Positions 1 through 11,264 of a DNA stretch of 64,000 nucleotides are shown here, piece by piece. The DNA lies in contig NC_091120.1 in NCBI RefSeq assembly GCF_040183065.1, positions 71,202,708 to 71,266,707 of the forward strand, written 5' to 3'. Made by a program: the position numbers and the translations under genes. The notes beneath the pieces are model-generated. The model saw only the letters and a program-made list of their open reading frames with translations. It was not told the origin of the DNA and did no database searches. How positions within the stretch are numbered: the stretch's first letter is position 1; each line of letters opens with the position of its first letter. This DNA comes from Periplaneta americana (taxonomy: Eukaryota > Arthropoda > Insecta > Blattodea > Blattidae).

Positions 1-609
1 AGGAAATTAAATATATTGTGGGCAGAAAGGCTTAATAATGCATAATGCCGTGGTACGATAAATATTATCATCAATCACAATGTTAAATATCTTAAATATC
101 CCTGTAGCATAAGGTCTTAATGTTGTTAAAACTCTATTCATAGGTGAGATGGAATTATTTCGATTAGTCAGTTTCTTTGGATATTAGTATCACTTTCTTT
201 AATATTCGTCACTAGGGAGGAGAAAACATAAGTAAATATGGTTCGTTTTGGTTTTATATAGTTCCCTTGCCGAGGTCTCCGATAAGTCTAACAAACAGTT
301 TATTTAGAAATAGACCAAAATTTAAAACCCGGGCAACGCCGGATAATTTAAGCTAATATATAAATAAAAATATCTGATAATGGGAAATAGAAATAATTTA
401 TATATATTTTAGACTAATATCTGTAAAATCGGGATTTTTTCAATCCCGACTCGCTTTAATCGGGATACCCGGCAATCCTGGCAGTCAGACTTGCATCATT
501 TTCATAGGAACTCTGAATGTGAATACGCATAAACATGGTTAATAAAAGAATTACTATGTCAACTTTTTAATTCAGTCTGTAGGTTAAACTGATGTATGAA
601 GTCAAAAAG

Positions 610-610
<1 letters not shown>
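1..610. other. AT-rich intergenic DNA, no gene recognised
   Basis: No convincing coding region. At about 328-355 a short GC-rich inverted sequence (CCGG...CCGG) is followed by CTAA and then T. This resembles the 3' end of a Helitron-type element, but no partner 5' end is visible, so I do not call an element. Several CCCGG/CGGGAT motifs near 430-475 are unexplained. Confidence 0.5.
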
Positions 611-689
<79 letters not shown>

Positions 690-704
690 TCATTATTATT
701 ATTT

Positions 705-772
<68 letters not shown>
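611..772. repeat. (ATT)n microsatellite
   Basis: About 160 bp of almost pure ATT triplets with two short interruptions. The 5'-truncated LINE begins immediately after it. A second ATT tract (4728-4765) follows the same LINE's 3' end. Long homopolymeric Ile/Tyr/Asn reading frames here are artefacts of the repeat. Confidence 0.95.
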
Positions 773-773
<1 letters not shown>

Positions 774-1145
774 TCATTTGACAATTCCAATAAAACTCGT
801 GGTGGTGGTGTATTAATAGCGGTCAACAACCAGATATCTGGAGTATATCGGAGACATGACCTCGAATTTAACAGTGAATGTGTATGGGTTCAAATCCCTA
901 CGGAGGACGGTTATAATATTTTAATAGGAAATCATTACTTTTCACCGGACACTGATCCAAAAATTTTATAATCCTATCTTAATTTTCTTGAATTCAATCT
1001 TGACTCACATAATTATAGAGTATTAATGCTCGGTGACTTCAACGCTCCTGGTATGAACTGGACATCTGGTTGTTGTCATAATGATATACATTATTATGCG
1101 AAAATCAAATCACAATAGTTATTTTCATTCTTAAGTTATATCAGC

Positions 1146-2216
1146 TTGCAACAAATTAACTTTACAGTTAATAACAGGAACCTACTTGATTTAGTTTTTA
1201 CAAATGTTTCTGAGAGTGATGTCAAACTGGCCAAGCATTCTCTAGTCTTACAAGATAAATATCATCCACCCCTCTTAATATATCTTGAAGTTAAACTATC
1301 TTACTCTAATCATAGTCAACAAAGTTGTTTTCTTAATTATGCTCAAGGTGATTACTTGAATCTTTACACTAGCCTATATAATTGTGACTGGAATTGCGTG
1401 TATCAAACCAATGACGTAAATGTAGCAACTAATTCACTATGTTCGAATGTTAAAAATGCCATATCTCAGTCAATTCCGGTCACAGCGACTAAAAGCTCTA
1501 AATATCCTGAATGGTTTTCAAACAGCTTACGTCAACTTATCAGAAAAAAAGATAAGGCGCACAAAAAATATAAAAGATTCAATACTGATGCCTATTACCA
1601 AATTTTCTCTAATTATAGAAAACTAGTTAAATCTAAAATCAAAACTGATAAATTAATCTGGCTTAAAAATATCGATGAAAATTTAAAAAATGAACCCACG
1701 AAATTTTGGAAATACGTTGAATCATTTCGCAAAACGGATAACCACTCACATGAATTAATTATTAAAGATAAACACCTCACTGATGAAAAAGATATTGTCA
1801 ATGCATTTGCTAATCATTTCAATTCAGTTCAGAAAAAGCTTAATCTTAAGACACAAAACAATAATAACAATTGTACAGACTGTCTATCTATAACAATAGT
1901 AACACATGATGATGTAAGGAAATCAATTAAAAAATTAAAGCCAACGAAATCAATGGGCACTGATGGTATTCCAAATTTTATAATAAAAGAGTGTTCTGAA
2001 ATTCTTGTACCTTTATTAGTTCACATATTTAACTTAAGCTTGAAAAATGGAGTATTTCCATCTTACTGGAAACAAGCAACAGGTATTCCTGTCTTTAAAA
2101 ATGGCAAAAGGAATGTAGTTGGTAACTATCGACCTATCTCTATTTTAAATAATTTCTCGAACGTTTTTGAAACTATAATTCACAAGCATATTTCTTTAAA
2201 AAAAAAAACAAATTAA
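1146..2216 (+). pseudogene. LINE endonuclease C-terminus and RT N-terminal half
   Basis: A 356-codon open stretch covering the end of the endonuclease (NLLDLVFTN), a Lys-rich linker, and the RT fingers up to NYRPISILNN. It stays readable to about 2300 in a second frame (HGITKSKSTTTN), just before the LTR-like insertion. This is a fragment of the LINE polyprotein, not a host gene. It has no independent start context, and the first Met-like codon here is internal. Confidence 0.8.
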
Positions 2217-2299
2217 ATTCTGCACAGCACGGAATTACTAAATCCAAATCTACTACTACTAACTCAGTCTCTTATTTGAATCAGAGTGTACCAGTTGTT

Positions 2300-3429
2300 T
2301 GAGGGTGGGTGGTTATTGTGGACCCACGTTGGACGCCATTTGAGGGTGATGTCGTTATTGAGGCCCCACGCTGGGCACCATTTGAGGGGGGGGGGTGCGT
2401 CTCGGTGTTGCGTGAGATTCACTCAGGGTAGCCGAGGTACTGTTGTGGTATAGGATGATGTCGGGAATAATACCAAGCCGGCTACTTATATAAAAGGCAG
2501 TGTAAACTCCAAAACTATAAGTTTATTGTCGTATTCACTTGGTAAACCCTAGAGTATGTATTTCCGGCTGACTTATAATTCAATCGTTGGTCGCACTTCT
2601 GTATCGACTCTATGGTGGCGCTGAATAAGCTCTATCCGATACTACAAATTCAATACTCTGTCCAGTACACTATGATCGAAGCTCCTAAACGTTGGCGAGT
2701 AGTCTCGCCGATGACAAAGTTCAGTCTATCGAGTCTTCGCCGGAAGAAAGACTATTAAGTTGGGCCGCCGACACCAAAAAAAACTCAGTGTGTCGTGCCG
2801 TCGACACGAAAAGAAGTCGTCGTCCTGTCGACACAAAACGAAGTAGTTATTGTGCCCTGTATGTAGGGCCGCCGACACGATGAGAAGTTGTGATTGTGCC
2901 CTGTATGTAGGACCGCCGACACGATGAGATGTTGTCATCATCTCCGCTCCCCGTCACCCTTATTTATAAAAACCTATCCTACGCTAAAACTATTCTATTG
3001 GTTAAAAACTACGTCACTAACCGGCCTAAAATCCATTCCCTATTGGTCCAAAGTGACCTCATAAGCTGGACTAAGATCTCTTCTTATTGGGCGCGAAATA
3101 TGTCATCTCTAAATTTAGACTTTGGATTTCCCTAACATCAAATTAGTTTGTCGATTTTGGAGAACCCCGTTCTTTGGAAAATCCCAAGCTTGCAATTGCT
3201 TTCCCACGGGTCCAGTCTAACTCCGGCTTTTACGCATCGCCGAGTGTCTATATACAATCACGCACAAGGTGGCCCTAAATCTGTCCGATGCTGACAAGTG
3301 ACGAAACACCTGTGTGGGAAGCTAATTCTAACGAAGTCGCCAGAACATCCCCGCGAATACATGTAATAAAAATATGGAGATATCACTTCGCTAATAAATC
3401 GGTCTCTCCCTCTCCTAATTCCTGCTTCA
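2300..3429. mobile_element. LTR-like insertion (candidate solo LTR) inside the LINE
   Basis: A 1130-bp block separates the two halves of the LINE reverse transcriptase. It begins TGAGGG and ends CTTCA, so its termini are TG...CA. It is bordered by a 4-bp duplication TGTT (2296-2299 and 3430-3433). Joining the flanks restores the LINE sequence, so this is a true insertion. It holds no coding region, a TATATAAAAGG box near 2488, two 41-42-bp tandem units near its left end (2298-2381), and a degenerate tandem array at 2770-2945. Each left-end unit contains the complement of a TGGCGCCCAACGTGGG-type primer-binding sequence. Size, termini and target duplication fit a solo LTR of a Gypsy/BEL-type fossil. 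Orientation and family are uncertain. Confidence 0.65.
2770..2945. repeat. Short tandem repeats inside the LTR-like block
   Basis: A motif of the form GCCGCCGACACGA with following AAGTTGTGATTGTGCCCTG recurs at a spacing of about 45 bp (copies ending near 2880 and 2924). More diverged CCGTCGACACGAAA copies lie upstream. This is an imperfect minisatellite within the insertion. Confidence 0.7.
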
Positions 3430-3433
3430 TGTT

Positions 3434-4440
3434 GAATCCCAGGGCCAAACTGATGCAATATATTTTGATTTCAGTAAGGCGTTTGATGTAGTTCCACATT
3501 CTATTCTTTTGTCTAAATTAGATAATATAGGACTATCGGTAAGCTACGTAAGCTGGTTTGAAAATCATTTACACGATAGACAATCTAGTGTACGAATATC
3601 GAATACTCTCTCTGATCCATTTAATATTATTTCTGGTGTGCCTCAGGGCTCAACTTTAGGACTCTACTATTTTTAATCTTCATTGACGACATTTGCAAAA
3701 GAATAAGTTCTGACTATCTATTATTCGCTGATGATCTTAAAATTTTTCGAAAAATCAATAGTGTTGCCGACTGTCAATTTCTTCAGGACGACATTATTTC
3801 AATTACCAATTGGTCAGTTGATAACGGGATGATGATTAATGAATCCAAAACTTATGTAATATCATTTTGAAGGAAAACCTCTACACTAAAATATAACTAT
3901 CATCTAAAACATGTATTAATTAACAGAAAAGATTGTATTAGAGACCTGGGTGTATTATTTGACAATAAATTATATTTTCACAACCACATTGATTACATTT
4001 ATAACCATGCAATAAGAATGTTAGGATTAATTCGGTCAATTACTTATTACTTTTCAACACCTGACTCTCTTTTAATAACTATACTATACATTAGTGAGAT
4101 CGAAACTCGAATATGCATCTGTAGTTTGGACTCTATTAGTAGTTCTGATTCGGCAAACCTGGAAAATATTCAAAGGAAATTTATTTCATTATGTTCTTAC
4201 CGATTCCTGCCTAATAACTCTGCTTATAACTATAATAAAAAATGCGAGCACTTTAAATGTCGAAGCCTGTATGCTAGACGTCATGATCTCGATTACTTAT
4301 TCTTATGTAAGGTTCTTAAAGATGAGATTGTCAATCTTTCTTAAACAGTGTCAGCCTTCGTATTCCTATGAAGGACATGAGACATCACAAACTCTTCTAT
4401 ATTAGAAATTCTAAATCTTCCTCGCCGGTCTCTAGATTTA
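3434..4440 (+). pseudogene. LINE RT C-terminal half
   Basis: Continuation of the LINE reverse transcriptase after the LTR-like insertion. Motif A is DFSKAFDVVPH, motif B is GVPQGSTLG and motif C is FADDL. The thumb and tail region includes RDLGVLFDNKL, IRMLGLIRS and LEYASVVW. In-frame stops and frame changes are present, for example after VISF near 3868 and near 4100. It is a decayed relic. Confidence 0.8.
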
Positions 4441-4727
4441 TTAAACATGCTAACTTACATGTATGCGATTTCGATCCATTCAATGTATAGAAGTATTAGG
4501 ACATGGCAATGTCTTTACTAATATTAATTGCATTATCTTTCTACACATATTGGTAATACTTTTGTATGAATCAACTCCTTTCCATAATATATAATAGCAT
4601 TAATTCTTATCTCTTTTATGTAATGTGTACCATAGTTGTTCATTTTATTGCATTATTTGTATCACTGTGCTGGACTTTTATTGGCCTATGGCTGTTGTCC
4701 AGCACATAAATATCAATAAATAAATAA

Positions 4728-4765
<38 letters not shown>
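4728..4765. repeat. (ATT)n microsatellite at LINE tail
   Basis: ATT tract directly after the TAAATAAATAAA 3' end of the LINE. It then runs into CAG/CAA-rich sequence to about 4805. Confidence 0.9.
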
Positions 4766-4805
4766 CAGCAGCAGTAGTAGCAGTAGCAACAACAGCAACA
4801 GCAGA

Positions 4806-5580
4806 AGAAAAGGTTTCATTAATCCGTAACTAACACAAGAATTACTTTCAATCATTTATATTTTAAAAAATACCATTTTATAATTTATGCAGTTTCGGTA
4901 TCTTTAAATTCGGTGAATAATTGTTCATGTATACACTAAAACAACAGCTGTTTGAAGAAAATGAATGATGTGGAACAATTTGTAATAACGTAGTTTGAAA
5001 GTTCTATCTTCGAATGAGTTGAACACACTGAATGATTCATTGTAGAGTAGAAGTTCTCTCTGCGGTTTGCACCTATCCACTTTCGGTTAATCTTTACTCA
5101 GAGGAAACTTGAAGCATGAAGAGTTACATGGCAAGTACAATAGTTTGTCTTCTGTAACATAATATGGAGAAAAATTCATCGTTGAAATTATAGATTAACT
5201 AACCAGTAAAATATAACATTCCTTCCTTCTTTATCTTTACATCCGTGTGCATTGCTGTAATTAAAAGCAGCACACGAAAGAACCATACTTATTCAGCTCT
5301 ACCAAACAAATGGCCGCTCGTCGGCTGTTCAATTTGGGAGCATAACACTAGCGACAGTGAGCGGTCTAGCGGTTATTTAGTAAGTCTATGGAAGAACATA
5401 TCGCCATCGATTCCACGACTCAATACGCCATCTATCCAAAGGAGATACACTCCCTCGGTCACCCGCAGTCCGCTTATTAAAGTCCCTGCGGCTTCGCTGG
5501 ATATGTGCAGCTCCCGCAGACATGTCACCTATAGACAGATCCTGGACCACGTCCGTCATGTCCTCCTGGTCAATCTGTAA
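4806..5580. other. Unassigned DNA with one unrecognised open stretch
   Basis: Mostly AT-rich. A GC-richer segment at 5245-5580 stays open for 111 codons on the plus strand (ending DHVRHVLLVNL), but I see no domain, splice-site pair or promoter. It abuts a diverged SINE and may be repeat-derived. I do not call it a gene. Confidence 0.4.
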
Positions 5581-5599
5581 ACTCTTGAGATGCTTAATG

Positions 5600-5795
5600 G
5601 AAATGACACAAATGGAGGCGAAATGAGTCCGAAGTCCAACGCCGAAAGTTACCCAGCAATTCTACTTCCAGTCGTTGAAGAAAAACCTCAGAATAAACCC
5701 TACCAGGTAACTTGTCCCGATCAGGCTTTTAACTCAGACCACCTTCTTTCACGGCCAAGAAAGCTAACCGTTACTCCACAGTGGTGGACTTATTA
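5600..5795 (-). mobile_element. Diverged tRNA-derived SINE (family B)
   Basis: Shares the block GCGAAATGAGTCCG, AGTTACCCAGCA, ACCTCAG...CCAGGTAACTTGTCCCGA and GCTAACCGTTACTCCACAG with the better-preserved copy at 15868-16107. In this family the tRNA-like head is the reverse complement of the right end, so the element points to the minus strand. This copy is strongly mutated and lacks the first third of the body. Confidence 0.7.
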
Positions 5796-5814
5796 CTGTT
5801 TTTACTAACACTAT

Positions 5815-6565
5815 AAAGTACATAAGATTTGCTGATGATATGGCGTTGTTAACGAAGAGGAAATGATACTAATGAATATGCTATTGGCGCTAAATGACAG
5901 CTCTGAGCGGTATGGGATGAAGATAAATTCAAATAAGACGAAGAGCATGGTCATAGGAAGAAATAAACTTGCGAATTCTAAATGAGACAGTAGAGCAAGT
6001 GGACAGCTTCAAATAACTTGGGGTGTACTATAAGCAGTGACATGAGCTGCTGCCAGGAAGTCAAAAAGAGGATAGCAGTGACCAAGAAAGCATTTAATAG
6101 AAAAAGGAGCATCTTCTGCGAAGCTCTGAAAAAAGAACTAAGGAAGAGACTAGTGAAGTGCTTTGTATGGGGGCAGAAACATGGACATTACGACGAAGTG
6201 AAGAAAAACGAATAAAAGCATTGAAATGTGGATATGGAGAAGAATGGAACGTGTCAAGTGGACAGACAGAATAAGAAATGAAGCTGTGTTGGAAAGAGTG
6301 GGTGAAGAAAGAATGATGCACATACTGATCAGGAAGAGGAAAAGGAATTGGTTGGTTCACTGGCTGAGAAGAAACTTCCTTCTGAAGGATACACTGGAAA
6401 GAATGGTGAACGGGAGAAGAGGTCGGGGCAGAAGAATATATCAAATGATAGACGACATTAACATACAGTATATGGATCATATGACAAAATAAAGAGGAAG
6501 CCAGAAAATGGGAAAGATTGGAGAAAGCTGGGTTTTCAGTGAAAGACCTGCCCTTGGGTAGAACA
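5815..6565 (+). mobile_element. RTE-like LINE 3' fragment
   Basis: Begins at the RT motif C (RFADDMALL, about 5827). It continues through YGMKINSNKTKSM, LGCTISSDMSCCQEVKKRI and NRKRSIFCEALKKELRKRL, then the tail block RVKWTDRIRNEAVLERVGEER and KRKRNWLVHWLRR. Frame changes occur at several points. The upstream endonuclease and RT fingers are missing, as in a 5'-truncated copy. The same family has another fragment at 12728-13170. Confidence 0.8.
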
Positions 6566-7040
6566 CTAATTGAACTTACCGGTACCTAACTTATCATTAT
6601 TTATTTTTATTAATCACTATTATTACTTACTATCATATAGCTATTCTACGTTCTAGATATTATTGCAATTATTTCTGTAATAGATAAGACTATTTTATTC
6701 ATTTTGAGGTGTTCTGCTGACGTCAATTCTGCTACATTAAATAAAAAAATAATTAATAAATAGAACCGGATGTATGGCTCGGCTTTCTCGAGCTTTGCAG
6801 TGCCTGCTTAGAGAGATCGACGGACCTAAGACGTCACAGACCATTCTGTTGAAAATCACTGGCCTATAAAGCAAGACATTCCAGGAATCAGTTAATAAGA
6901 GGTAAGGTGGTGATAGTGACGATCCCAAACGTTTTTCTTTCCGCATCCAACGATATCATCTCGACTGAAAACTTATTTACAGTTGTGGCAATTCACTTCT
7001 TATTAAATTATGTATTTAAAGTCTAATTTAAAATATGAAA
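6566..7040. other. AT-rich spacer, no gene recognised
   Basis: No coding or structural feature that I can support. A GC-richer patch at 6770-6960 contains no recognisable domain on either strand. Confidence 0.4.
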
Positions 7041-7041
7041 G

Positions 7042-7130
7042 ACCAACAGAGTATTTCAGGCGGTAGAGCTTTTGCCCACAGACCCGAGGGCCGTCTCCTC
7101 CTTGCGTTCGAAACCCGATCGAGCTTTTTC
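7042..7130 (+). mobile_element. tRNA-like SINE head
   Basis: An A-box-like GGCGGTAGAGC (about 7059) and a B-box-like GCGTTCGAAACCC (about 7112) are spaced as in a tRNA. Stems are imperfect, so this is a SINE head or pseudo-tRNA and not a functional tRNA gene. Confidence 0.5.
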
Positions 7131-7847
7131 CTAGGTTTCCCCAAAATGTTAGGCAAATTTCACGCAATTCAATGACCAGATCTTCAGAATATTTTTAAGA
7201 GAATATTGTTAGAACTGAGTTTTGGAACTTCCAAAGATTTTTATCAATTTGCTTTAACATCTGTTGGGTTTGTTGTGTTTGTAAATCTAAATAAAAATAC
7301 CTAATTTTATCGAATTCCTGGCATTACTTACATACATATTAATTTCCATCTATTTTAATGACATTAAATTGTAAGTAAATTTTTAAAATCCCTGACTGTT
7401 ACAGAAATATTATTCAGTTTCAAACTTTTCTGTGAAGGACTTACATCTCATAATTAGAAAACTGTGCACGGATATTTAAATTTGAGCTTTGGTCAATTAA
7501 ATAAAATATTCATGTATGTCACATTTTTTGTTTAATAATTTACTTCAATTTTTTTTATTATAAATTCAAATTATGAAAAATTTTTAATACAGCGCTGAGT
7601 CCATATATAACTTTGTGTAGTCTACTGGAGTATGTAGAGTATTCTTGCAAAGTTTCGTTTAAATCGGAGCAAATGGAAGCCGTCTTTTATTGATCAGAAA
7701 GGTAGTTTTGATAAAACTCAATTTTTAGTGTGTGTGGTAGGTTTGAAAGAGCTGCTTGTAACATTTTAAAAATGGCCGTCAGACATTTAAAATGGAGGGC
7801 GACGTTAAATATAGGACAGAATATTAAACAACTGTATGAAATAACTA

Positions 7848-8672
7848 AACTTACTGGCATTTAAGGAACCCGAAGATTCATTGCCGCCCTCACATAAGCC
7901 CGCCATTGGTCCCTATCCTGAGCAAGATTAATCGATTTTCTATCATCATATCCCACCTCCCTTAAATCCATTTTAATATTATCTTCCCATCTACGTCTCG
8001 GCCTCCCTAAAGGTCTTTTTCCCTCCGGCCTCCCAACTAAAACTCTATACGCATTTCTGGATTCGCCCATATGTGCTACATGCTCTGCCCATCTCAAACG
8101 TCTGGATTTTATGTTCCTAATTATGTCAGGTGAAGAACACAATGCGTACAGTTCTGTGTTGTGTAACTTTCTCCATTCTCCTGTACCTTCATCCCTCTTA
8201 GCCCCAAATATTTTCCTAAGCACCTTATTCTCAAACACCCTTAACCTGTGTTCCTCTCTCAAAGTAAGAGTCCAAGTTTCACAACCATAAAGAACAACCC
8301 GTAATATAACTGTTTTATAAATTCTAACTTTCAGATTTTTTGACAGCAGACTGGATGATAAAAGCTTCTCAACCGAATAAGAACAGGCATTTCCCATATT
8401 TATTCTGCGTTTAATTTCCTCCGGAGTATCACTTATATTTGTTACTGTTGCTCCAAGATATTTGAACTTCTCCATCTCTTCAAAAGATAAATTTACAATT
8501 TTTATATTTCCATTTCGTACAATATTCTCGTCACGAGACATAATCATATACTTTGTCTTTTCGGGATTTACTTCCAAACCTATCTCTTTACTTGCTTCCA
8601 TTAAAATTCCCGTGTTTTCTCTAATCGTTTGTGGATTTTCTCCTAACATATTGACGTCATCAGCATACACAA
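7848..8672 (-). mobile_element. RTE-like LINE, 5'-truncated copy (family YADDVNMLGENP)
   Basis: An 825-bp minus-strand copy flanked by a perfect 10-bp target duplication GAAATAACTA (7838-7847 and 8673-8682). It carries one open frame of 269 codons (8670 to 7861). The frame starts inside RT motif C (YADDVNMLG) and runs through LEVNPEKTKYMIMS, FKYLGATVTN, VVLYGCETWTLTLREEHRLRVFENKVLRKIFG (in parts) and the Arg-rich tail GRPEGKRPLGRPRRRW to MNLRVP-stop. It lacks the endonuclease and most of the RT, so it cannot move by itself. The intact frame and clean duplication suggest a fairly young insertion. Confidence 0.9.
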
Positions 8673-8890
8673 GAAATAACTATTTATGTAAAAAATACTA
8701 AAAATATATTTCTGCCATTTTGGGAGAAAATTTAGTCCTAGTGTTTCTTAATATCATCTCCCTGTCAACCATTCCATGGAGACTAGATAAATTTTCAGAA
8801 CTATACATTGAGACACAAATTTGGTTTAGTTGTTTACTTTTTTCTCTTATCCATTCATTTGCCTCTTTTTCTCCGTTCTTAAAATATTTT

Positions 8891-9114
8891 AATTATGGTT
8901 TATTTAACGACGCTCGCAACTGCAGAGGTTACATCAGCGCCGCCGATGTGGCGGAATGTTGTCCAGCAGAAATTCTTTTACATGTCAGTAAATCTACTAA
9001 CATGAGCCTGTCGCATTTAAACACACTTAAATGCCATCGACCTGGGCCGCGATCGAACCCGCAACCTCGAGCACAGAAAGCCAGCGCTATACCGACTATG
9101 CTACCAAGGCCGAC
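8891..9114 (-). mobile_element. tRNA-derived SINE (family A)
   Basis: Read on the minus strand, it starts with a tRNA-like head (GGCCTTGGTAGCATAGTCGG, then GGTTGCGGGTTCGATCGCGG as B box). The body follows (ATGGCATTTAAGTGTG, CTGCTGGACAACATTCCGCC). It ends GAGCGTCGTTAAATAAACC, an A-rich tail typical of SINEs. About 224 bp and nearly complete. Short open frames on both strands here are by-products. Confidence 0.85.
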
Positions 9115-9569
9115 CCTTGTTCTTATCCTATTTTCATTCCTTTCTTCTCTCTCTTTCTTCATTCGCTATTTTCTACCTATGTCTCTCCGTCTTCCTACCA
9201 TACTCCTGCTTTTGCCAGATTTCACTTTATATGTTCAAAATGATATGCTAGATCTTCAAACTGGGGACGGAGCGAGTAGAACTGTTGAGTTACTCGGTTC
9301 TATCGGTTTATGTGCTTGGCAGCGAAGTTACTGGGTTAACCGTAGCCGTTACCGGTCAGTTCAAACTTCAGAGTTCACGTGCTTTACTTAATTCTAGCAG
9401 ACAACAACGTAGGTACTATTGTATTTAAATATTTTCTGCTGCAGGACAAATTATTTCCTTATTCCCAAGGCGGGCTGAAAGGCCTCTAGTATTGAAGAGG
9501 AGTTCATCCTATTATATGACCTGTCAAGTGGGCCTAATAAACACTGTCAGTCTGAACATATTCCTGTAA

Positions 9570-9596
9570 ATAATAATAATAATAATAATAATAATA

Positions 9597-9640
<44 letters not shown>

Positions 9641-9655
9641 TATTACTATTATTAT
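9570..9655. repeat. (TAA)n/(TTA)n palindromic microsatellite
   Basis: A TAA tract (about 9570-9598) switches to TTA (9599-9655), giving a potential long hairpin. Confidence 0.9.
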
Positions 9656-9713
9656 TGAAGTCCAGGATAACAGAGAAAGTATGGAATTGAACGGGTTACA
9701 TCAGCTCCTTGTT
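9656..9713 (+). mobile_element. Scrap of the YADDVNMLGENP-family LINE
   Basis: Translates as KVQDNRESMELNG, matching the segment between RT motifs B and C of the copy at 26508-27658 (KVQDNREGLELNG). Only about 60 bp, directly after the TTA tract. Confidence 0.7.
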
Positions 9714-10258
9714 TTTGTTTTTTTACTCAGCTGCAGCGTTTAACGTTTACCTCACATGTTAATTTATTAGGTGTTAGTATTATAAATTATTTTATCAATT
9801 TTATTTCGTCTGTCATATATAACAACACTGAAAGTTAAATAGGCCTTTCATACAAAATAACTCCGCAAATAGTTGTAATCACCCAAATGAAATTTACAAC
9901 CGCCATTTTTCAATGAAGAGGAGCACTTTTTTCTCGTCAATTGGAAAAGCGAAAGCGCTTTACTACAATGCTTTTAAAACACGCTTGGTTCCACTTTCAA
10001 AGTACGTTCTAAAATCGACTCAATCTATCTAAATTTTAAATCTGCCGCCACAAATTTGTACTCTGTATTGTACTCGATTCAACCGAGTAATGACGTCACA
10101 GTACCTGCTCCGAAACGAACGCTCCGTCCCCAGCCCTAGTCTTCATATTTTAACTGGAAACACATATTGTAAGATACGTTTCCACAAGGCGGTGATTTCG
10201 TGGTATCAGTAGTGTCTTGTTCATACAAACAAAAGTGTTTCCCTGATCGGTCTAATAA

Positions 10259-10477
10259 AGTGCTCCAATTATACAGAGTTTTAAAACTGCAATTTCCGCA
10301 AGTATGTTACGTAATAATTTTTCTACGAAAGTGTTAGAATTAAGTGTGTTACGTAATAATTTTTCTACGAAAGTGACAGAATTAAAACACTTTAATTCTA
10401 TCACTTTCGTAGAAAAATTATTACGTAACACACTTGCGGAAATTGCAATTTCAAAAACTCCATATAATTGCAGCACT
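10259..10477. mobile_element. Foldback/MITE element with ~85-bp inverted arms
   Basis: Left arm (AGTGCTCCAATTATA, GCAATTTCCGCAAG, TTACGTAATAATTTTTC, TACGAAAGTG) and right arm are near-perfect inverse copies. The left arm contains an extra tandem copy of the GTTACGTAATAATTTTTC block (10311 and 10349). The whole 219 bp could fold into one hairpin. No clear target duplication is visible. Short open frames on both strands follow from the symmetry. Confidence 0.8.
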
Positions 10478-10499
10478 CCAACGTTCACACTCATTTTTC

Positions 10500-11040
10500 A
10501 ATAGAGCCCTTAGCGCATTGCATTACAATATAGCTACTGTTGTACACAATCAATTTGATTTTGTTTCATTTTTGGTCATCATAAATCAATTGTTTAATTT
10601 TTAATTCAAGATTATTGAGTATAAAGTTGTTAAAATTAACACTAATGTATCGTCTCTTATTCCACCAATATTTAAGGTTACCACACAATACAGCTGAAGA
10701 ATGATCACGTCTGCCGCACATAGAGTCTATGCGCCCACTTTTATAATTTACTTCATTCCTTCTGCTTTTTTCACTTCTTCTTTTCCTTCTAACTAATCTA
10801 ACACTGTTCGTTTGATATTGCATACATTTCCTGCTATCCTCTTTTTTTCCTTTTCTTTTTTTCGTTCTTCTAATTTCTTCTTTGTGTTCGTTTGGTTGTT
10901 TTCTAGATTGTTTAGGTTTTTCTCCTCGACTTATTCCTTTCTTACCTTCTCTTTTATTTCGTTCTCGACTGATTGCTTTATTTCATTCATTCTCAACGTA
11001 TTTCAAATAGGTGTTAAAATAAAAACCTAAAACCTACTCT
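10500..11040. other. AT-rich spacer, no gene recognised
   Basis: T-rich on the plus strand at 10830-10990. There is a Lys/Arg-rich open frame on the minus strand at 10566-10823, but nothing recognisable in it. Confidence 0.4.
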
Positions 11041-11047
11041 ATTCCAA

Positions 11048-11260
11048 ATTGTACAGCTGTCAAAAAAAAAAGTGGCCGCACTTGTGAACAGCGAATATTT
11101 TCAAAGTCCACTTCGGGTCGCGGCGATGTTACACGATGCATGTGCTTGTACAAGCAGTTCCGGAACTATGAAAGTGTTCCATATCTGCGCCTCGTAGACC
11201 AGCGGTAGAGTGCTTGTTTAATGATTCAAAGGTCGTGGGTTCGGGCCTTTTTCAAGTTTT
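11048..11260 (+). mobile_element. tRNA-like repeat (family C), copy 1
   Basis: Upstream block: TACAGCTGTC, A-tract, AGTGGCCGC, CTTCGGGT, GCGATGTTACA. Then a tRNA-like unit (CCTCGTAGACCAGCGGTAGAG as A box near 11191, GTGGGTTCGGGCC as B box near 11239), followed by TTTTT and TTTTCATTTTATT. The upstream block is shared, in the same order, with the minus-strand copy at 13560-13790. Confidence 0.55.
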
Positions 11261-11264
11261 CATT

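Larger units (their letters stand above)
775..4727 (+). mobile_element. Jockey/CR1-like LINE, 5'-truncated and split by an insertion
   Basis: Non-LTR retrotransposon on the plus strand. The remains of an APE-type endonuclease are at about 790-1190 (GGGVLIAV, LGDFNAP, LLDLVFTN). Next come a linker and the reverse-transcriptase fingers, with KPTKSMGTDGIP at about 1940 and NYRPISIL at about 2128. The RT is interrupted at 2299 and resumes at 3434 with DFSKAFD (motif A), then SGVPQGSTLG at about 3635 and FADDL at about 3726 (motif C). The post-RT region (RDLGVLFDN, LEYASVVW) ends near 4440. The 3'UTR ends in TAAATAAATAAATT plus an ATT tract. Several stops and frameshifts show it is dead. The 5' part (start of the endonuclease and any ORF1) is missing. 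The clade is assigned from motifs only. Confidence 0.85.
9259..10135. mobile_element. hAT-like non-autonomous element with terminal inverted repeats
   Basis: Both ends carry CTGGGGACGGAGCG in inverted orientation (9261 rightwards, 10133 leftwards). A subterminal TTACTCGGTT block is also inverted at each end (about 9290 and 10080). Flanks AGATCTTC and TAGTCTTC could be a decayed 8-bp target duplication. It holds no transposase. A trinucleotide tract and a scrap of LINE lie inside. Confidence 0.6.

Noticed and set aside
328-355. Helitron 3' end
   Set aside because: Hairpin and CTAA-T are present but too short to be convincing, and no 5' end was found.
592-829. Long Ile-, Tyr- and Asn-rich reading frames on both strands
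   Set aside because: They are translations of the ATT microsatellite, with no codon bias or splice context.
11190-11255. Functional tRNA gene
   Set aside because: A- and B-box-like sequences are present but acceptor, anticodon and T stems do not pair well. The same holds for 12331-12401, 13560-13640 and 7042-7130.
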